Assembly (NCBI GenBank): GCA_900555375.1
Contig: USLC01000014.1
Coordinates: 1 to 9,954 of the forward strand
Source of the DNA: an uncultured Eubacteriales bacterium
GTDB lineage: Bacteria; Bacillota; Clostridia; Monoglobales; Monoglobaceae
Direction of reading: 5' to 3'
Length of the DNA stretch: 9,954 bases
The notes beneath the pieces are model-generated. The model did no database searches. It was not told where the DNA came from and worked only from the letters and a program-made list of their open reading frames with translations. This document shows positions 1 to 5,622 of the stretch, in pieces; the first letter of the stretch is position 1; every line of letters starts with the position of its first letter. The position numbers were made by a program, and so were the translations under genes.

Positions 1-25
1 TTTTCCAGCGTATGCTTTTGAACAT
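1..25 (-). CDS. Start of a probable WalK-like sensor histidine kinase (partial)
   Basis: Only the first eight codons lie in the window, reading M-F-K-S-I-R-W-K toward position 1. A strong Shine-Dalgarno site (AAAGGAG on the minus strand, about positions 34-40) stands seven bases ahead of the ATG at 23-25, so the start is well supported. The gene lies 86 bases downstream of the WalR-like regulator on the same strand. A short basic N-terminus of this kind (MF-x-S-I-R-W-K) is typical of membrane histidine kinases just before their first transmembrane helix. The inference that it is the cognate WalK-type kinase rests on position and these eight residues only; no kinase domain is visible. Confidence 0.6.
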
Positions 26-55
26 AGTTAGTCTCCTTTTGAGTAAAAATTAATT

Positions 56-84
56 ACCCGAAATAGACATATCCTATTCCGGGT
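56..84 (-). repeat. Hairpin between the walR-like gene and the kinase gene
   Basis: An inverted repeat has arms at 56-66 and 74-84 around a 7-base loop. On the plus strand one of the 11 pairs is an A-C mismatch. In minus-strand RNA the same pair is a G-U wobble, so all 11 pairs can form only in the transcript that runs from walR to the kinase gene. AU-rich sequence follows, but there is no clean run of U. It could be a partial terminator, a processing site or an mRNA stabiliser that sets the regulator-to-kinase ratio. The structure is seen in the sequence; its role is inferred. Confidence 0.55.
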
Positions 85-111
85 GCGTATTTTCAATATG
101 TAATTTTGCAA

Positions 112-813
112 TTATTTATTGAAATAATATCCGACTCCTCGTTTTGTTATAATATATTTCGGCATACTCGGATCGTCCTCGATTTTTTCTCTCAGACGGC
201 GAATGGTGACATCAACCGTGCGGACATCGCCGTAGTATTCATAATCCCAAACACATTCAAGCAGGCTCTTGCGTGAAAAGATTTTGTTTGGCTGCATACA
301 TAAAAACTTAATCAGCTCAAATTCGCGTACGGTTAAATCGATAAGCTTTTCATCCTTGTAAAGCTCATAGCGGTTGCAGTCTAAGCGGAAGCAGTCAACC
401 TCAATCATTTCAACCTCTTCTTCTTTAACGGGTTCGACCTCCATACGGCGCATATTTGCCTTAACGCGCGCAAGCAGCTCGCGCATACTGAAGGGCTTTG
501 TAACATAATCGTCGGCGCCTATTTCAAGACCCAAAACCTTGTCTACCTCGTCCTCTCTGGCGGTAAGCATAACAATTGGAACGGTTGAGGATTCGCGTAT
601 TTTTTTGCACACATCAAATCCGCCCATCTCAGGCAGCATAACGTCAAGCAAAACCAAATCGGGCTTATCCGAAGGGTTCTTGGGAAGCGCCTTTTCGACC
701 GCTTCAAGACCGTCATATGCCTCGGTAACCGCATAGCCTTCTTTTTGAAGGTTAAGTTTTAAAATATCTACAATGCTTTTTTCATCATCAACAATAAGTA
801 TCTTTTTGCTCAT
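112..813 (-). CDS. walR: OmpR/PhoB-family response regulator, WalR (YycF)-like
   Basis: This is a 233-residue two-component response regulator. The receiver domain (about residues 3-118) has the acidic pair D9-D10, phosphoacceptor D57 in LLDVMLP, T84 and K106 in the TKPFS motif. The C-terminal winged helix (about 135-233) ends with VRTVDVTIRRLREKIEDDP and RGVGYYF, very close to Bacillus WalR from memory. WalR-type regulators control cell-wall hydrolase genes. I placed the start at the ATG at 813 and not at an in-frame ATG at 843, because AGAGGGA lies a few bases ahead of it and the protein then begins MSKKILIVDDE like the family. The M23 peptidase gene ends 32 bases upstream and the probable kinase gene starts 86 bases downstream, so the three look like one operon. 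Other PhoB-like clostridial regulators are the main alternative. Confidence 0.88.
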   Translation of the reverse strand: MSKKILIVDDEKSIVDILKLNLQKEGYAVTEAYDGLEAVEKALPKNPSDKPDLVLLDVMLPEMGGFDVCKKIRESSTVPIVMLTAREDEVDKVLGLEIGADDYVTKPFSMRELLARVKANMRRMEVEPVKEEEVEMIEVDCFRLDCNRYELYKDEKLIDLTVREFELIKFLCMQPNKIFSRKSLLECVWDYEYYGDVRTVDVTIRRLREKIEDDPSMPKYIITKRGVGYYFNK

Positions 814-845
814 TTTTGTCCCTCTTTTCAATTTACAAAGCAACT

Positions 846-1466
846 TTAGTATACAACATAGTCAAGCGGGTCAACAAATTCATCATTAATCTTAATTTCA
901 AAGTGAAGATGCGGACCTGTACTGTTCCCCGTGTTTCCGACGCAGGCTATTTTGTCGCCGCGTTTTACAGCGTCGCCCTTTTTTGCAATCAGCTTGCTGC
1001 AGTGACCGTATGCCGTTTGAACCCCGTTGCCGTGGTCGATTATTAGGTAGTTGCCGTACCCGTCGGCATATCCCGAAAACGTAACGGTTCCGTCTGCGGC
1101 GGCAAGAATATCCGACCCCGAGTCAGCGCCTATGTCTATACCGGTGTGCCGCCTTCCGCGGCGGCTTCCGAAAGCCGATGTCAACACGCCGCAGGCAGGA
1201 TTGGCAAAGCCGTCATCTGTCGGTTTTGCGGACACATCCGTTGTATCGTCGGTACTATGTTGAACCTCGCTCTCATTTGCATTTTTTGTATCGGGTATTT
1301 CTGCGGTAACGGCTTCCGCATCGACAGAGGTATCTGTACCGCTGTACGGAGAATGCGCAAAACCGCTGCAAAACCAAGCCGCGGCAGCAAGTATAAAGAG
1401 AATTTTAGCCGCCGAAGAAAGTATACCCGAAGCTTTTTCAGCTGAATTTTTCCGACTGTAATTCAT
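846..1466 (-). CDS. Membrane-anchored M23 (LytM-type) peptidoglycan endopeptidase
   Basis: This 206-residue protein has a short charged N-terminus, one hydrophobic segment (about residues 19-38, signal anchor or uncleaved signal), a low-complexity Asp/Thr/Ser-rich linker (about 40-88) and a C-terminal M23 domain (about 89-206). The LytM zinc ligands are visible as H107 and D111 (HTGID) and H188 in GPHLHFE. The catalytic histidines would be H155 (YGH) and H186. By family it cuts peptide cross-links of peptidoglycan outside the membrane. There is no LysM or coiled-coil domain, and no degenerate site of the EnvC/NlpD kind, so it is probably an active hydrolase. The start at 1466 is chosen over an upstream ATG at 1505 because GGAGGA (1475-1480) sits eight bases ahead; the longer start would lie inside the leader hairpin. 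It is the first gene of the putative operon with the WalR-like regulator. Confidence 0.87.
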   Translation of the reverse strand: MNYSRKNSAEKASGILSSAAKILFILAAAAWFCSGFAHSPYSGTDTSVDAEAVTAEIPDTKNANESEVQHSTDDTTDVSAKPTDDGFANPACGVLTSAFGSRRGRRHTGIDIGADSGSDILAAADGTVTFSGYADGYGNYLIIDHGNGVQTAYGHCSKLIAKKGDAVKRGDKIACVGNTGNSTGPHLHFEIKINDEFVDPLDYVVY

Positions 1467-1480
1467 TGATGAATTCCTCC

Positions 1481-1520
1481 ATATAAATTTAATATTGACA
1501 AGCATATATTAAATTTATAT
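1481..1520 (-). repeat. Perfect 15-bp inverted repeat in the M23 gene leader
   Basis: The arms at 1481-1495 and 1506-1520 are perfectly complementary around a 10-base spacer. All the arm bases are A or T. The repeat directly abuts the GGAGGA ribosome binding site of the M23 gene (1475-1480). If transcription starts near 1527 from the promoter proposed at 1534-1562, the whole repeat lies in the 5' untranslated leader. It could act as an RNA hairpin that modulates translation or stability, or as a DNA operator. The repeat itself is certain; the function is inferred. Confidence 0.6.
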
Positions 1521-1533
1521 TACAGTCTCTATA

Positions 1534-1562
1534 ATTTTAAACTACTTTTTATAAAAAATCAA
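1534..1562 (-). promoter_or_regulatory. Candidate sigma-A promoter for the M23-walR operon
   Basis: On the minus strand there is TTGATT (1557-1562), a 17-base spacer and TAAAAT (1534-1539). These match 4 of 6 and 5 of 6 bases of the sigma-A consensus with ideal spacing. Transcription would begin near 1527, about 60 bases ahead of the M23 start codon. The AT-rich setting makes chance matches likely, so this is a moderate call. Confidence 0.45.
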
Positions 1563-1704
1563 GTATTTTATGCAAATTTATCAATAAAAATTTCAAGTTT
1601 GACGGTTTGATAAAAAAACAGAGCGCAAAATAGTGCAAGTTTCCGAAGCCGCACGGCAGATATAAAGAGCAAAGAAAAATTTTCATAAATATTGTGTAAA
1701 TGTG

Positions 1705-1733
1705 TTGACAACCAAAAATCGGTATGTTATAAT
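1705..1733 (+). promoter_or_regulatory. Consensus sigma-A promoter driving tetR
   Basis: TTGACA at 1705-1710 and TATAAT at 1728-1733 are both perfect consensus hexamers, separated by exactly 17 bases. A TG one base ahead of the -10 box also makes an extended -10. Transcription would begin near 1740, about 33 bases before the tetR start codon. This is the strongest promoter in the window, so tetR should be highly expressed unless it is repressed. I do not see an obvious long palindrome over this promoter that would indicate autoregulation. Confidence 0.85.
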
Positions 1734-1773
1734 GCAAATGTTTTGAGTTGTTTAAAAATAAAAGGTTAGCAAG

Positions 1774-2364
1774 GTGCATATTGTGGGGGAAAAGTCGTCC
1801 GTTGTTATACGGGATTCTGTTTCGGACAGAATAATTGAGCTGACAGAGGATTTGGTTGTAAAACAAGGCGTAAAGTCAATCAGCGTCAGTATGTTAATGA
1901 AGAAGCTGGGTATGACCAACAGGGTTTTTTACAACCGCTTTCATAATATAGAAGAGGTATTGAATATAGTTTATGAGAGAGTTGTCATAAAAATGCGTGA
2001 CAATATCAATACCGGCGTAAATCCGCAGATGAGCTTTTATGAGTATGTCGAAAAGCTTATTGTTATGTGTATGGAGGATACTTACGACCTGAAAAATCAG
2101 TTCAGTCAGTATATGTTTGAACACGATTCGCTGTCCAAAAACAATTATGAATGGTGGATTGAAAAGATTAAAGAGCTTATAAACTTCGGTATCGAAAACG
2201 GATATCTTAAAGAGGGCTTAAATGCAGATGATTTAAGTTATTTTATATGGTGCTTCTGCCGCGGCTGTAATCTTGACGCGGTTATGAGAAACGTTTCAAA
2301 GGAGGACGCTGTCCGCTGCCTTAAAGCAGGGTTTGAATGCTTTCTTGAAGGGGCAAAAGAATAA
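1774..2364 (+). CDS. TetR/AcrR-family transcriptional regulator
   Basis: This 196-residue protein is of usual TetR-family length. The N-terminal DNA-binding domain (about residues 15-65) shows the family pattern: a helix ending in VVKQGVKSIS, then VSMLMKKLGMTNRVFYNRF as helix-turn-helix, then a helix starting NIEEVL. The rest is the variable helical ligand-binding and dimer region, with a Trp/Phe/Cys-rich stretch near residues 155-165 (FIWCFCRGC). It starts with GTG at 1774, preceded by AAAGG eight bases upstream; GTG at 1783 is an alternative. It lies directly upstream of and co-oriented with the fatty-acid operon, so I infer it may regulate that operon, possibly by sensing an acyl-CoA or acyl-ACP. 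That is not shown by the sequence. No FapR or FabT gene, the usual Firmicute regulators, is in the window. Confidence 0.8.
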   Translation: MHIVGEKSSVVIRDSVSDRIIELTEDLVVKQGVKSISVSMLMKKLGMTNRVFYNRFHNIEEVLNIVYERVVIKMRDNINTGVNPQMSFYEYVEKLIVMCMEDTYDLKNQFSQYMFEHDSLSKNNYEWWIEKIKELINFGIENGYLKEGLNADDLSYFIWCFCRGCNLDAVMRNVSKEDAVRCLKAGFECFLEGAKE

Positions 2365-2375
2365 TTGCCGATACC

Positions 2376-2403
2376 CGGCTGCGAAAGCAGCTGTTTATTT
2401 TTT
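2376..2403 (+). terminator. Intrinsic terminator after tetR
   Basis: The stem CGGCTGC / GCAGCTG (seven pairs including one G-U) closes a GAAA tetraloop (2383-2386). A T-rich tail, TTTATTTTTT (2394-2403), follows. It begins 11 bases after the tetR stop codon. It should separate tetR from the fatty-acid operon at least in part, implying that fabH has its own promoter or depends on read-through. Confidence 0.75.
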
Positions 2404-2408
2404 AAACT

Positions 2409-2429
2409 TTCAGCACACTCTGTGCTGAA
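2409..2429. repeat. 21-bp palindrome, copy 1
   Basis: Arms TTCAGCACA and TGTGCTGAA form a perfect 9-bp inverted repeat around CTC. An identical copy lies at 2488-2508, with the centres 79 bases apart. It is a candidate operator for the adjacent TetR-type regulator, or an RNA hairpin. A weak -10-like TATAAC at 2438-2443 would place this copy over the -35 region of a fabH promoter, but no -35 box is visible. Confidence 0.7.
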
Positions 2430-2453
2430 GCGTAACATATAACTATTAACGGA

Positions 2454-2473
2454 GGGCTGTTTTTATACAGCCC
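2454..2473 (+). repeat. Hairpin in the tetR-fabH gap
   Basis: GGGCTGT (2454-2460) and ACAGCCC (2467-2473) form a perfect 7-bp stem around a 6-base loop. An alternative fold with a 3-base bulge extends the pairing to AACG/CGTT. The downstream GTTGTTTGAG is not a good U-tract, so I do not call it a terminator. It lies between the two copies of the 21-bp palindrome. Confidence 0.5.
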
Positions 2474-2487
2474 GTTGTTTGAGGGTT

Positions 2488-2508
2488 TTCAGCACACTCT
2501 GTGCTGAA
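2488..2508. repeat. 21-bp palindrome, copy 2
   Basis: This is identical to the copy at 2409-2429, and the identity extends to 22 bases. Here the stem gains a tenth T-A pair. The copy ends ten bases before the fabH ribosome binding site. A further GCTGAAA at 2515-2521 repeats part of the right arm and overlaps the ribosome binding site AAAGGAG (2519-2525). The left arm could therefore pair either with its own partner or with the ribosome binding region. Confidence 0.7.
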
Positions 2509-2532
2509 AGAGAAGCTGAAAGGAGCGGTATA

Positions 2533-3483
2533 ATGGGTATAAAAATCAGCGGAACGGGCTTTTATGTCCCCGACAGGGTTTTAACCAACAATGAATTGGA
2601 GAAGATGGTAGAGACATCGGACGAATGGATAACGCAAAGGGTAGGGGTTAAGTCAAGACATATTGCAGAGAAAGAGACCACTGCCGATATGGCGGCTGCG
2701 GCGGCAAAAAATGCGCTTGAAAAAAGCGGAATTTCTGCCAATGAGATAGATATGGTTATAGGAACAACCATAACATCCGATCTTATTTGCCCGACGCTTG
2801 GCGGAACTGTGGTAAAGGCAATAGGGGCAAGCTGTCCTGCGTTTGACTTAAACTCGGCTTGCAGCGGCTTTGTTTTTGCGTTTGATATAGCGGAGAAGTA
2901 CCTAAAGTCAGGCGCGGCAAAGAAGATTCTGATTGTCAGCGCAGAGCGTATGAGCAAGCTTATAGACTGGACGGACAGAAGCACGTGCGTTATCTTCGGA
3001 GACGGCGCGGGCGCGGCAATTGTGGAAAGCGGAGATATGTATGAATCGCTTTTGTATACGGACGGCGATGACTCGGTTATAAAGATTCCGAGCTACGGAA
3101 TAACTAATCCGTTCCGCGCGGATGACGGAACAAAACCGTACGTATTTATGAACGGTCAGGAGACGTTTAAATTCGCGGTAAATAAGGTTGTTTCGGATAT
3201 AAAGGCTGTTGCCGATGCCGCGGGGATTGCGATATCCGATATAGATTATATTGTTCCGCATCAGGCAAATATCAGAATAATTCAGTTCGCGGCAAAAAGA
3301 CTTGGGCTGCCGCCCGAAAAGTTTTTTACAAATATCGATTCGTACGGCAATACTTCATCGGCAAGCATACCTATGGCCCTTGCCGAGTTTGAAGATAGCG
3401 TAAAGCCGAAAAGCGGAGATATTGTTGCTCTTACCGCTTTCGGCGGAGGGCTTTCAAGCGGCGCTTGTATTTTTAAATGGTAA
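2533..3483 (+). CDS. fabH: Beta-ketoacyl-ACP synthase III (FabH)
   Basis: This 316-residue enzyme condenses acetyl-CoA or another short acyl-CoA with malonyl-ACP, the first step of type II fatty acid synthesis in the cytoplasm. The thiolase-fold catalytic triad is complete: C110 in SACSGF, H243 in VPHQAN and N273 in YGNTSSAS. The family motifs ISGTGFYVPDRVLTN at the start and GGGLSSGACIFKW at the end are present, so it is full length. I chose the ATG at 2533 because AAAGGAG (2519-2525) lies seven bases ahead and the product then starts at the conserved beta strand. Longer in-frame starts would run through the palindrome. It is first in the fatty-acid operon, 42 bases before acpP. Acyl-CoA preference (straight or branched) cannot be judged from this sequence. 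Confidence 0.95.
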   Translation: MGIKISGTGFYVPDRVLTNNELEKMVETSDEWITQRVGVKSRHIAEKETTADMAAAAAKNALEKSGISANEIDMVIGTTITSDLICPTLGGTVVKAIGASCPAFDLNSACSGFVFAFDIAEKYLKSGAAKKILIVSAERMSKLIDWTDRSTCVIFGDGAGAAIVESGDMYESLLYTDGDDSVIKIPSYGITNPFRADDGTKPYVFMNGQETFKFAVNKVVSDIKAVADAAGIAISDIDYIVPHQANIRIIQFAAKRLGLPPEKFFTNIDSYGNTSSASIPMALAEFEDSVKPKSGDIVALTAFGGGLSSGACIFKW

Positions 3484-3525
3484 AATAATAAAATAATTTA
3501 TATATAATTTCAGGAGGAATTTAAA

Positions 3526-3753
3526 ATGACATTAGAAAGAGTAATTAAGGTAATGGCAGAACACTTGGAGATGGATAAGAATGAGATAACACCGGGCACA
3601 ACGCTTGCTGATTTGGGTGTTGATTCTCTTGATACGGTTGAGATTCTTATGGAGATGGAAGACGAGTTCGGCGTTACAATCGAGCCGGGAGAGGTTCACG
3701 TTGAAACAGTAGGCGAGCTTGCCGACTATATCGATACACTTTTGGGTAAATAA
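3526..3753 (+). CDS. acpP: Acyl carrier protein
   Basis: This small acidic protein of 75 residues carries growing acyl chains on a phosphopantetheine arm. The attachment serine is S34 in the signature GVDSLDTVEI. Helix II (IEILMEMEDEFG-like region, 36-49) supplies the acidic face that docks with the Fab enzymes. An ideal AGGAGG Shine-Dalgarno (3512-3517) precedes the ATG by eight bases, as expected for one of the most abundant proteins in the cell. The fabK start follows 13 bases after its stop codon. Length and sequence are typical of the family. Confidence 0.96.
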   Translation: MTLERVIKVMAEHLEMDKNEITPGTTLADLGVDSLDTVEILMEMEDEFGVTIEPGEVHVETVGELADYIDTLLGK

Positions 3754-3766
3754 GAGAGGATGCTTG

Positions 3767-4714
3767 ATGATGATTTGTACGCCTATATGTAAATTATGCG
3801 GCATTAAGTACCCCGTTTTTCAGGGCGGAATGGCGCATATATCGGACGCGCGGCTTGCGGCGGCGGTTTCAAACGCAGGAGGTCTGGGAATCATAACCTC
3901 GGCAAGCGGGGATATAAAGTGGCTTAAAGAACAGCTTGAGCTTATGGACAGCCTTACGGATAAGCCGTACGGAGTAAATGTTATGCTTCTCGGCAGAAAT
4001 GTTGACGAAGTGGCAAAGGTTGTCGCACAAAGCCGTGCGGCGGTTGTAACAACCGGAGCGGGCAACCCGTCAAGGTTTATGAAGCTTTGGAAGGATGCGG
4101 GAATTATTGTTATCCCTGTGGTTGCATCGTGTGCGATGGCAAAGCTGGTTGAGCGCTCCGGCGCGGATGCGGTCATAGCCGAGGGCTGTGAGTCGGGCGG
4201 TCACGTTGGTGAGATGACAACTATGGCTCTTATCCCTCAGGTTTGTGATGCGGTTAACATTCCGGTCATTGCGGCAGGAGGAATAGCGGACGGCAGAGGG
4301 ATAGCGGCGGCATTTATGCTGGGCGCCAAGGGCGTGCAGATTGGCACGAGATTTCTTTCTGCAAAGGAATGCGACATAAGCGAAGTGTATAAAGAAAAGC
4401 TTTTAAAAGCTAACGATACATCAACAATTGTCACGGGTAAAAGACTCGGTCACCCCGTAAGAAGCATAAAGTCTCCGCTGTCACGCAGACTTGCAAAGGC
4501 AGAATATACCGATATTTCAGATGAAGAGCTTGATAAAATGGCAGTGGGAAGCTTAAAAGCCGCCGTTGCGGACGGCGATGTGCAGCAGGGGTGCTTCCTT
4601 GCAGGGCAGATAGCCGGGCTTGTAAATAAAGAGCAGACGGCAAAAGAGATAATAGACGAGATGGTTACGGAAACCGATAAGGTTTTTGAGGAGGCGGCAA
4701 AATGGGCAAATTAG
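3767..4714 (+). CDS. fabK: FMN-dependent enoyl-ACP reductase (FabK)
   Basis: This 315-residue TIM-barrel flavoprotein of the nitronate-monooxygenase-like family catalyses the last, NAD(P)H-dependent reduction of each elongation cycle. Visible signatures are IKYPVFQGGMAHISD (13-27), PYGVNVML (67-74), EGCESGGHVGEMTTMALIPQV (139-159) with H146 matching the catalytic histidine of pneumococcal FabK, and the phosphate-binding AAGGIADGRGIAAAF (169-183). The start at 3767 (or the adjacent ATG at 3770) is preceded by GAGAGGA at 3754-3760; an in-frame start inside acpP would lack one. Its last 13 bases overlap fabD. No FabI gene is in the window. FabK enzymes are insensitive to triclosan as a family property. 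Position between acpP and fabD favours FabK over a plain nitronate monooxygenase. Confidence 0.93.
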   Translation: MMICTPICKLCGIKYPVFQGGMAHISDARLAAAVSNAGGLGIITSASGDIKWLKEQLELMDSLTDKPYGVNVMLLGRNVDEVAKVVAQSRAAVVTTGAGNPSRFMKLWKDAGIIVIPVVASCAMAKLVERSGADAVIAEGCESGGHVGEMTTMALIPQVCDAVNIPVIAAGGIADGRGIAAAFMLGAKGVQIGTRFLSAKECDISEVYKEKLLKANDTSTIVTGKRLGHPVRSIKSPLSRRLAKAEYTDISDEELDKMAVGSLKAAVADGDVQQGCFLAGQIAGLVNKEQTAKEIIDEMVTETDKVFEEAAKWAN

Positions 4715-5622
4715 CATTTGTGTTTTCGGGTCAGGGCGCGCAGTACAGCGGTATGGGCAAAAGCTTTTACGACAGCGCCGAAAAAATAAAAAGCTTTTAT
4801 GATGAGTGTGAAGAATTAAGACCGGGAACAATGGCACAATCGTTTTCGGGCAGTGATGAAGAGCTTAAAAAGACCGTAAATACCCAACCGTGTATGTATC
4901 TTGTTGAAATTGCCGCGGCAATGGCGCTTAACTCAAACGGAGTTTTTGCCGATGCGTGCGCGGGATTTTCGCTTGGCGAGATTGCCGCTTTGGCGTACGG
5001 CGGTGCGTATTCTTATACAGACGGATTTAAAATTGTAACAAAACGCGCCGAGTATATGAGCGAGGCAGCCGAAAAGTATGAGACATCTATGGCGGCGGTT
5101 ATGAAGCTGTCTGACGAAGCGGTTATAAACGCGGTGAAAAAATATGATAAATTGTACGCGGTAAACTTTAATTGCCCGTCGCAGATTGTTGTATCGGGAT
5201 TAAAGACAAGCGTTGAAAAGTTTAAGGACGAGGTGACTGACTTGGGCGGAAAGATGATTCCGCTCAAGGTCAGTGCGGCGTTTCATTCGCCGTTTATGGC
5301 AGAGGCATCGGATAAATTTAAAGAAGAGCTTGGTAGATACACATTTTCTGCCGCTGCACTTCCCGTCTACTCAAACGTAACGGCAGAGCCGTACGGAGAT
5401 GATATAACCGATTGTCTTGCTATGCAGATAAAAAGCCCCGTTAAGTGGCAGCAGATAATAGAAAATATGATAAGAGACGGCTTTACCGATTTTATAGAAT
5501 TGGGACCGGGAAAGACGCTGAGCAAGCTGATTTCAAAAATTTCAAAGGATGTAAACGTATACTCGGTTGAAGATACAGAGACGCTTAATAAAACTCTTGC
5601 GGAGGTGAAGGCGAATGCTTAG
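4702..5622 (+). CDS. fabD: Malonyl-CoA:ACP transacylase (FabD)
   Basis: This 306-residue enzyme moves malonate from CoA to ACP and so feeds every elongation step. The family start LAFVFSGQGAQYSGMGK is present. The nucleophile is S90, with R115 (TKRAEYM) and H195 (AFHSPFM) in the expected places. The usual GHSLGE elbow reads GFSLGE, with phenylalanine at the position before the catalytic serine; I believe this variant occurs in some clostridial FabDs, so the enzyme is probably active. The ATG at 4702 lies within the fabK 3' end with GAGGAGG ahead of it, and the gene overlaps fabG by eight bases. Both overlaps imply translational coupling. Confidence 0.94.
   Translation: MGKLAFVFSGQGAQYSGMGKSFYDSAEKIKSFYDECEELRPGTMAQSFSGSDEELKKTVNTQPCMYLVEIAAAMALNSNGVFADACAGFSLGEIAALAYGGAYSYTDGFKIVTKRAEYMSEAAEKYETSMAAVMKLSDEAVINAVKKYDKLYAVNFNCPSQIVVSGLKTSVEKFKDEVTDLGGKMIPLKVSAAFHSPFMAEASDKFKEELGRYTFSAAALPVYSNVTAEPYGDDITDCLAMQIKSPVKWQQIIENMIRDGFTDFIELGPGKTLSKLISKISKDVNVYSVEDTETLNKTLAEVKANA

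Larger units (their letters stand above)
1467..1773. other. Divergent intergenic region between the M23 gene and tetR
   Basis: This AT-rich gap of 307 bases separates two divergent transcription units. It holds the M23 ribosome binding site and leader hairpin (1475-1520), a candidate minus-strand promoter (1534-1562) and a consensus plus-strand promoter for tetR (1705-1733). Between 1563 and 1704 I see only AT-rich sequence and a slightly GC-richer patch near 1640-1665 with a 4-bp hairpin. There is no convincing gene or stable RNA structure in that part. Confidence 0.6.

Noticed and set aside
846..1445. Long open frames antisense to the M23 gene and others across the fab genes
   Set aside because: They are frame shadows of the real genes with no recognisable domains and no ribosome binding sites.
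1495..1523. TTGACA with TATTAC on the plus strand as a second promoter
   Set aside because: The -10 match is poor, the -35 falls within the inverted repeat, and nothing downstream needs it because tetR has a consensus promoter nearer.
1508..1524. Possible WalR box (TGTAAT, five bases, TTTAAT on the minus strand) ahead of the M23 gene
   Set aside because: It matches the two-half-site consensus at 11 of 12 positions, but it lies in almost pure A/T sequence inside the inverted repeat and downstream of the inferred start, so chance is likely.
2454..2480. Hairpin between tetR and fabH as a second terminator
   Set aside because: The stem is good but the following sequence is broken by G residues and lacks a U-tract.
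2529..2534. TATAAT sequence just at the fabH start codon
   Set aside because: A promoter here would start transcription after the fabH ATG and there is no -35 box at a suitable distance, so it is a chance match.
3503..3508. TATAAT ahead of acpP as an internal promoter
   Set aside because: No -35-like hexamer lies 16-18 bases upstream, and the implied start would fall on the acpP ribosome binding site.
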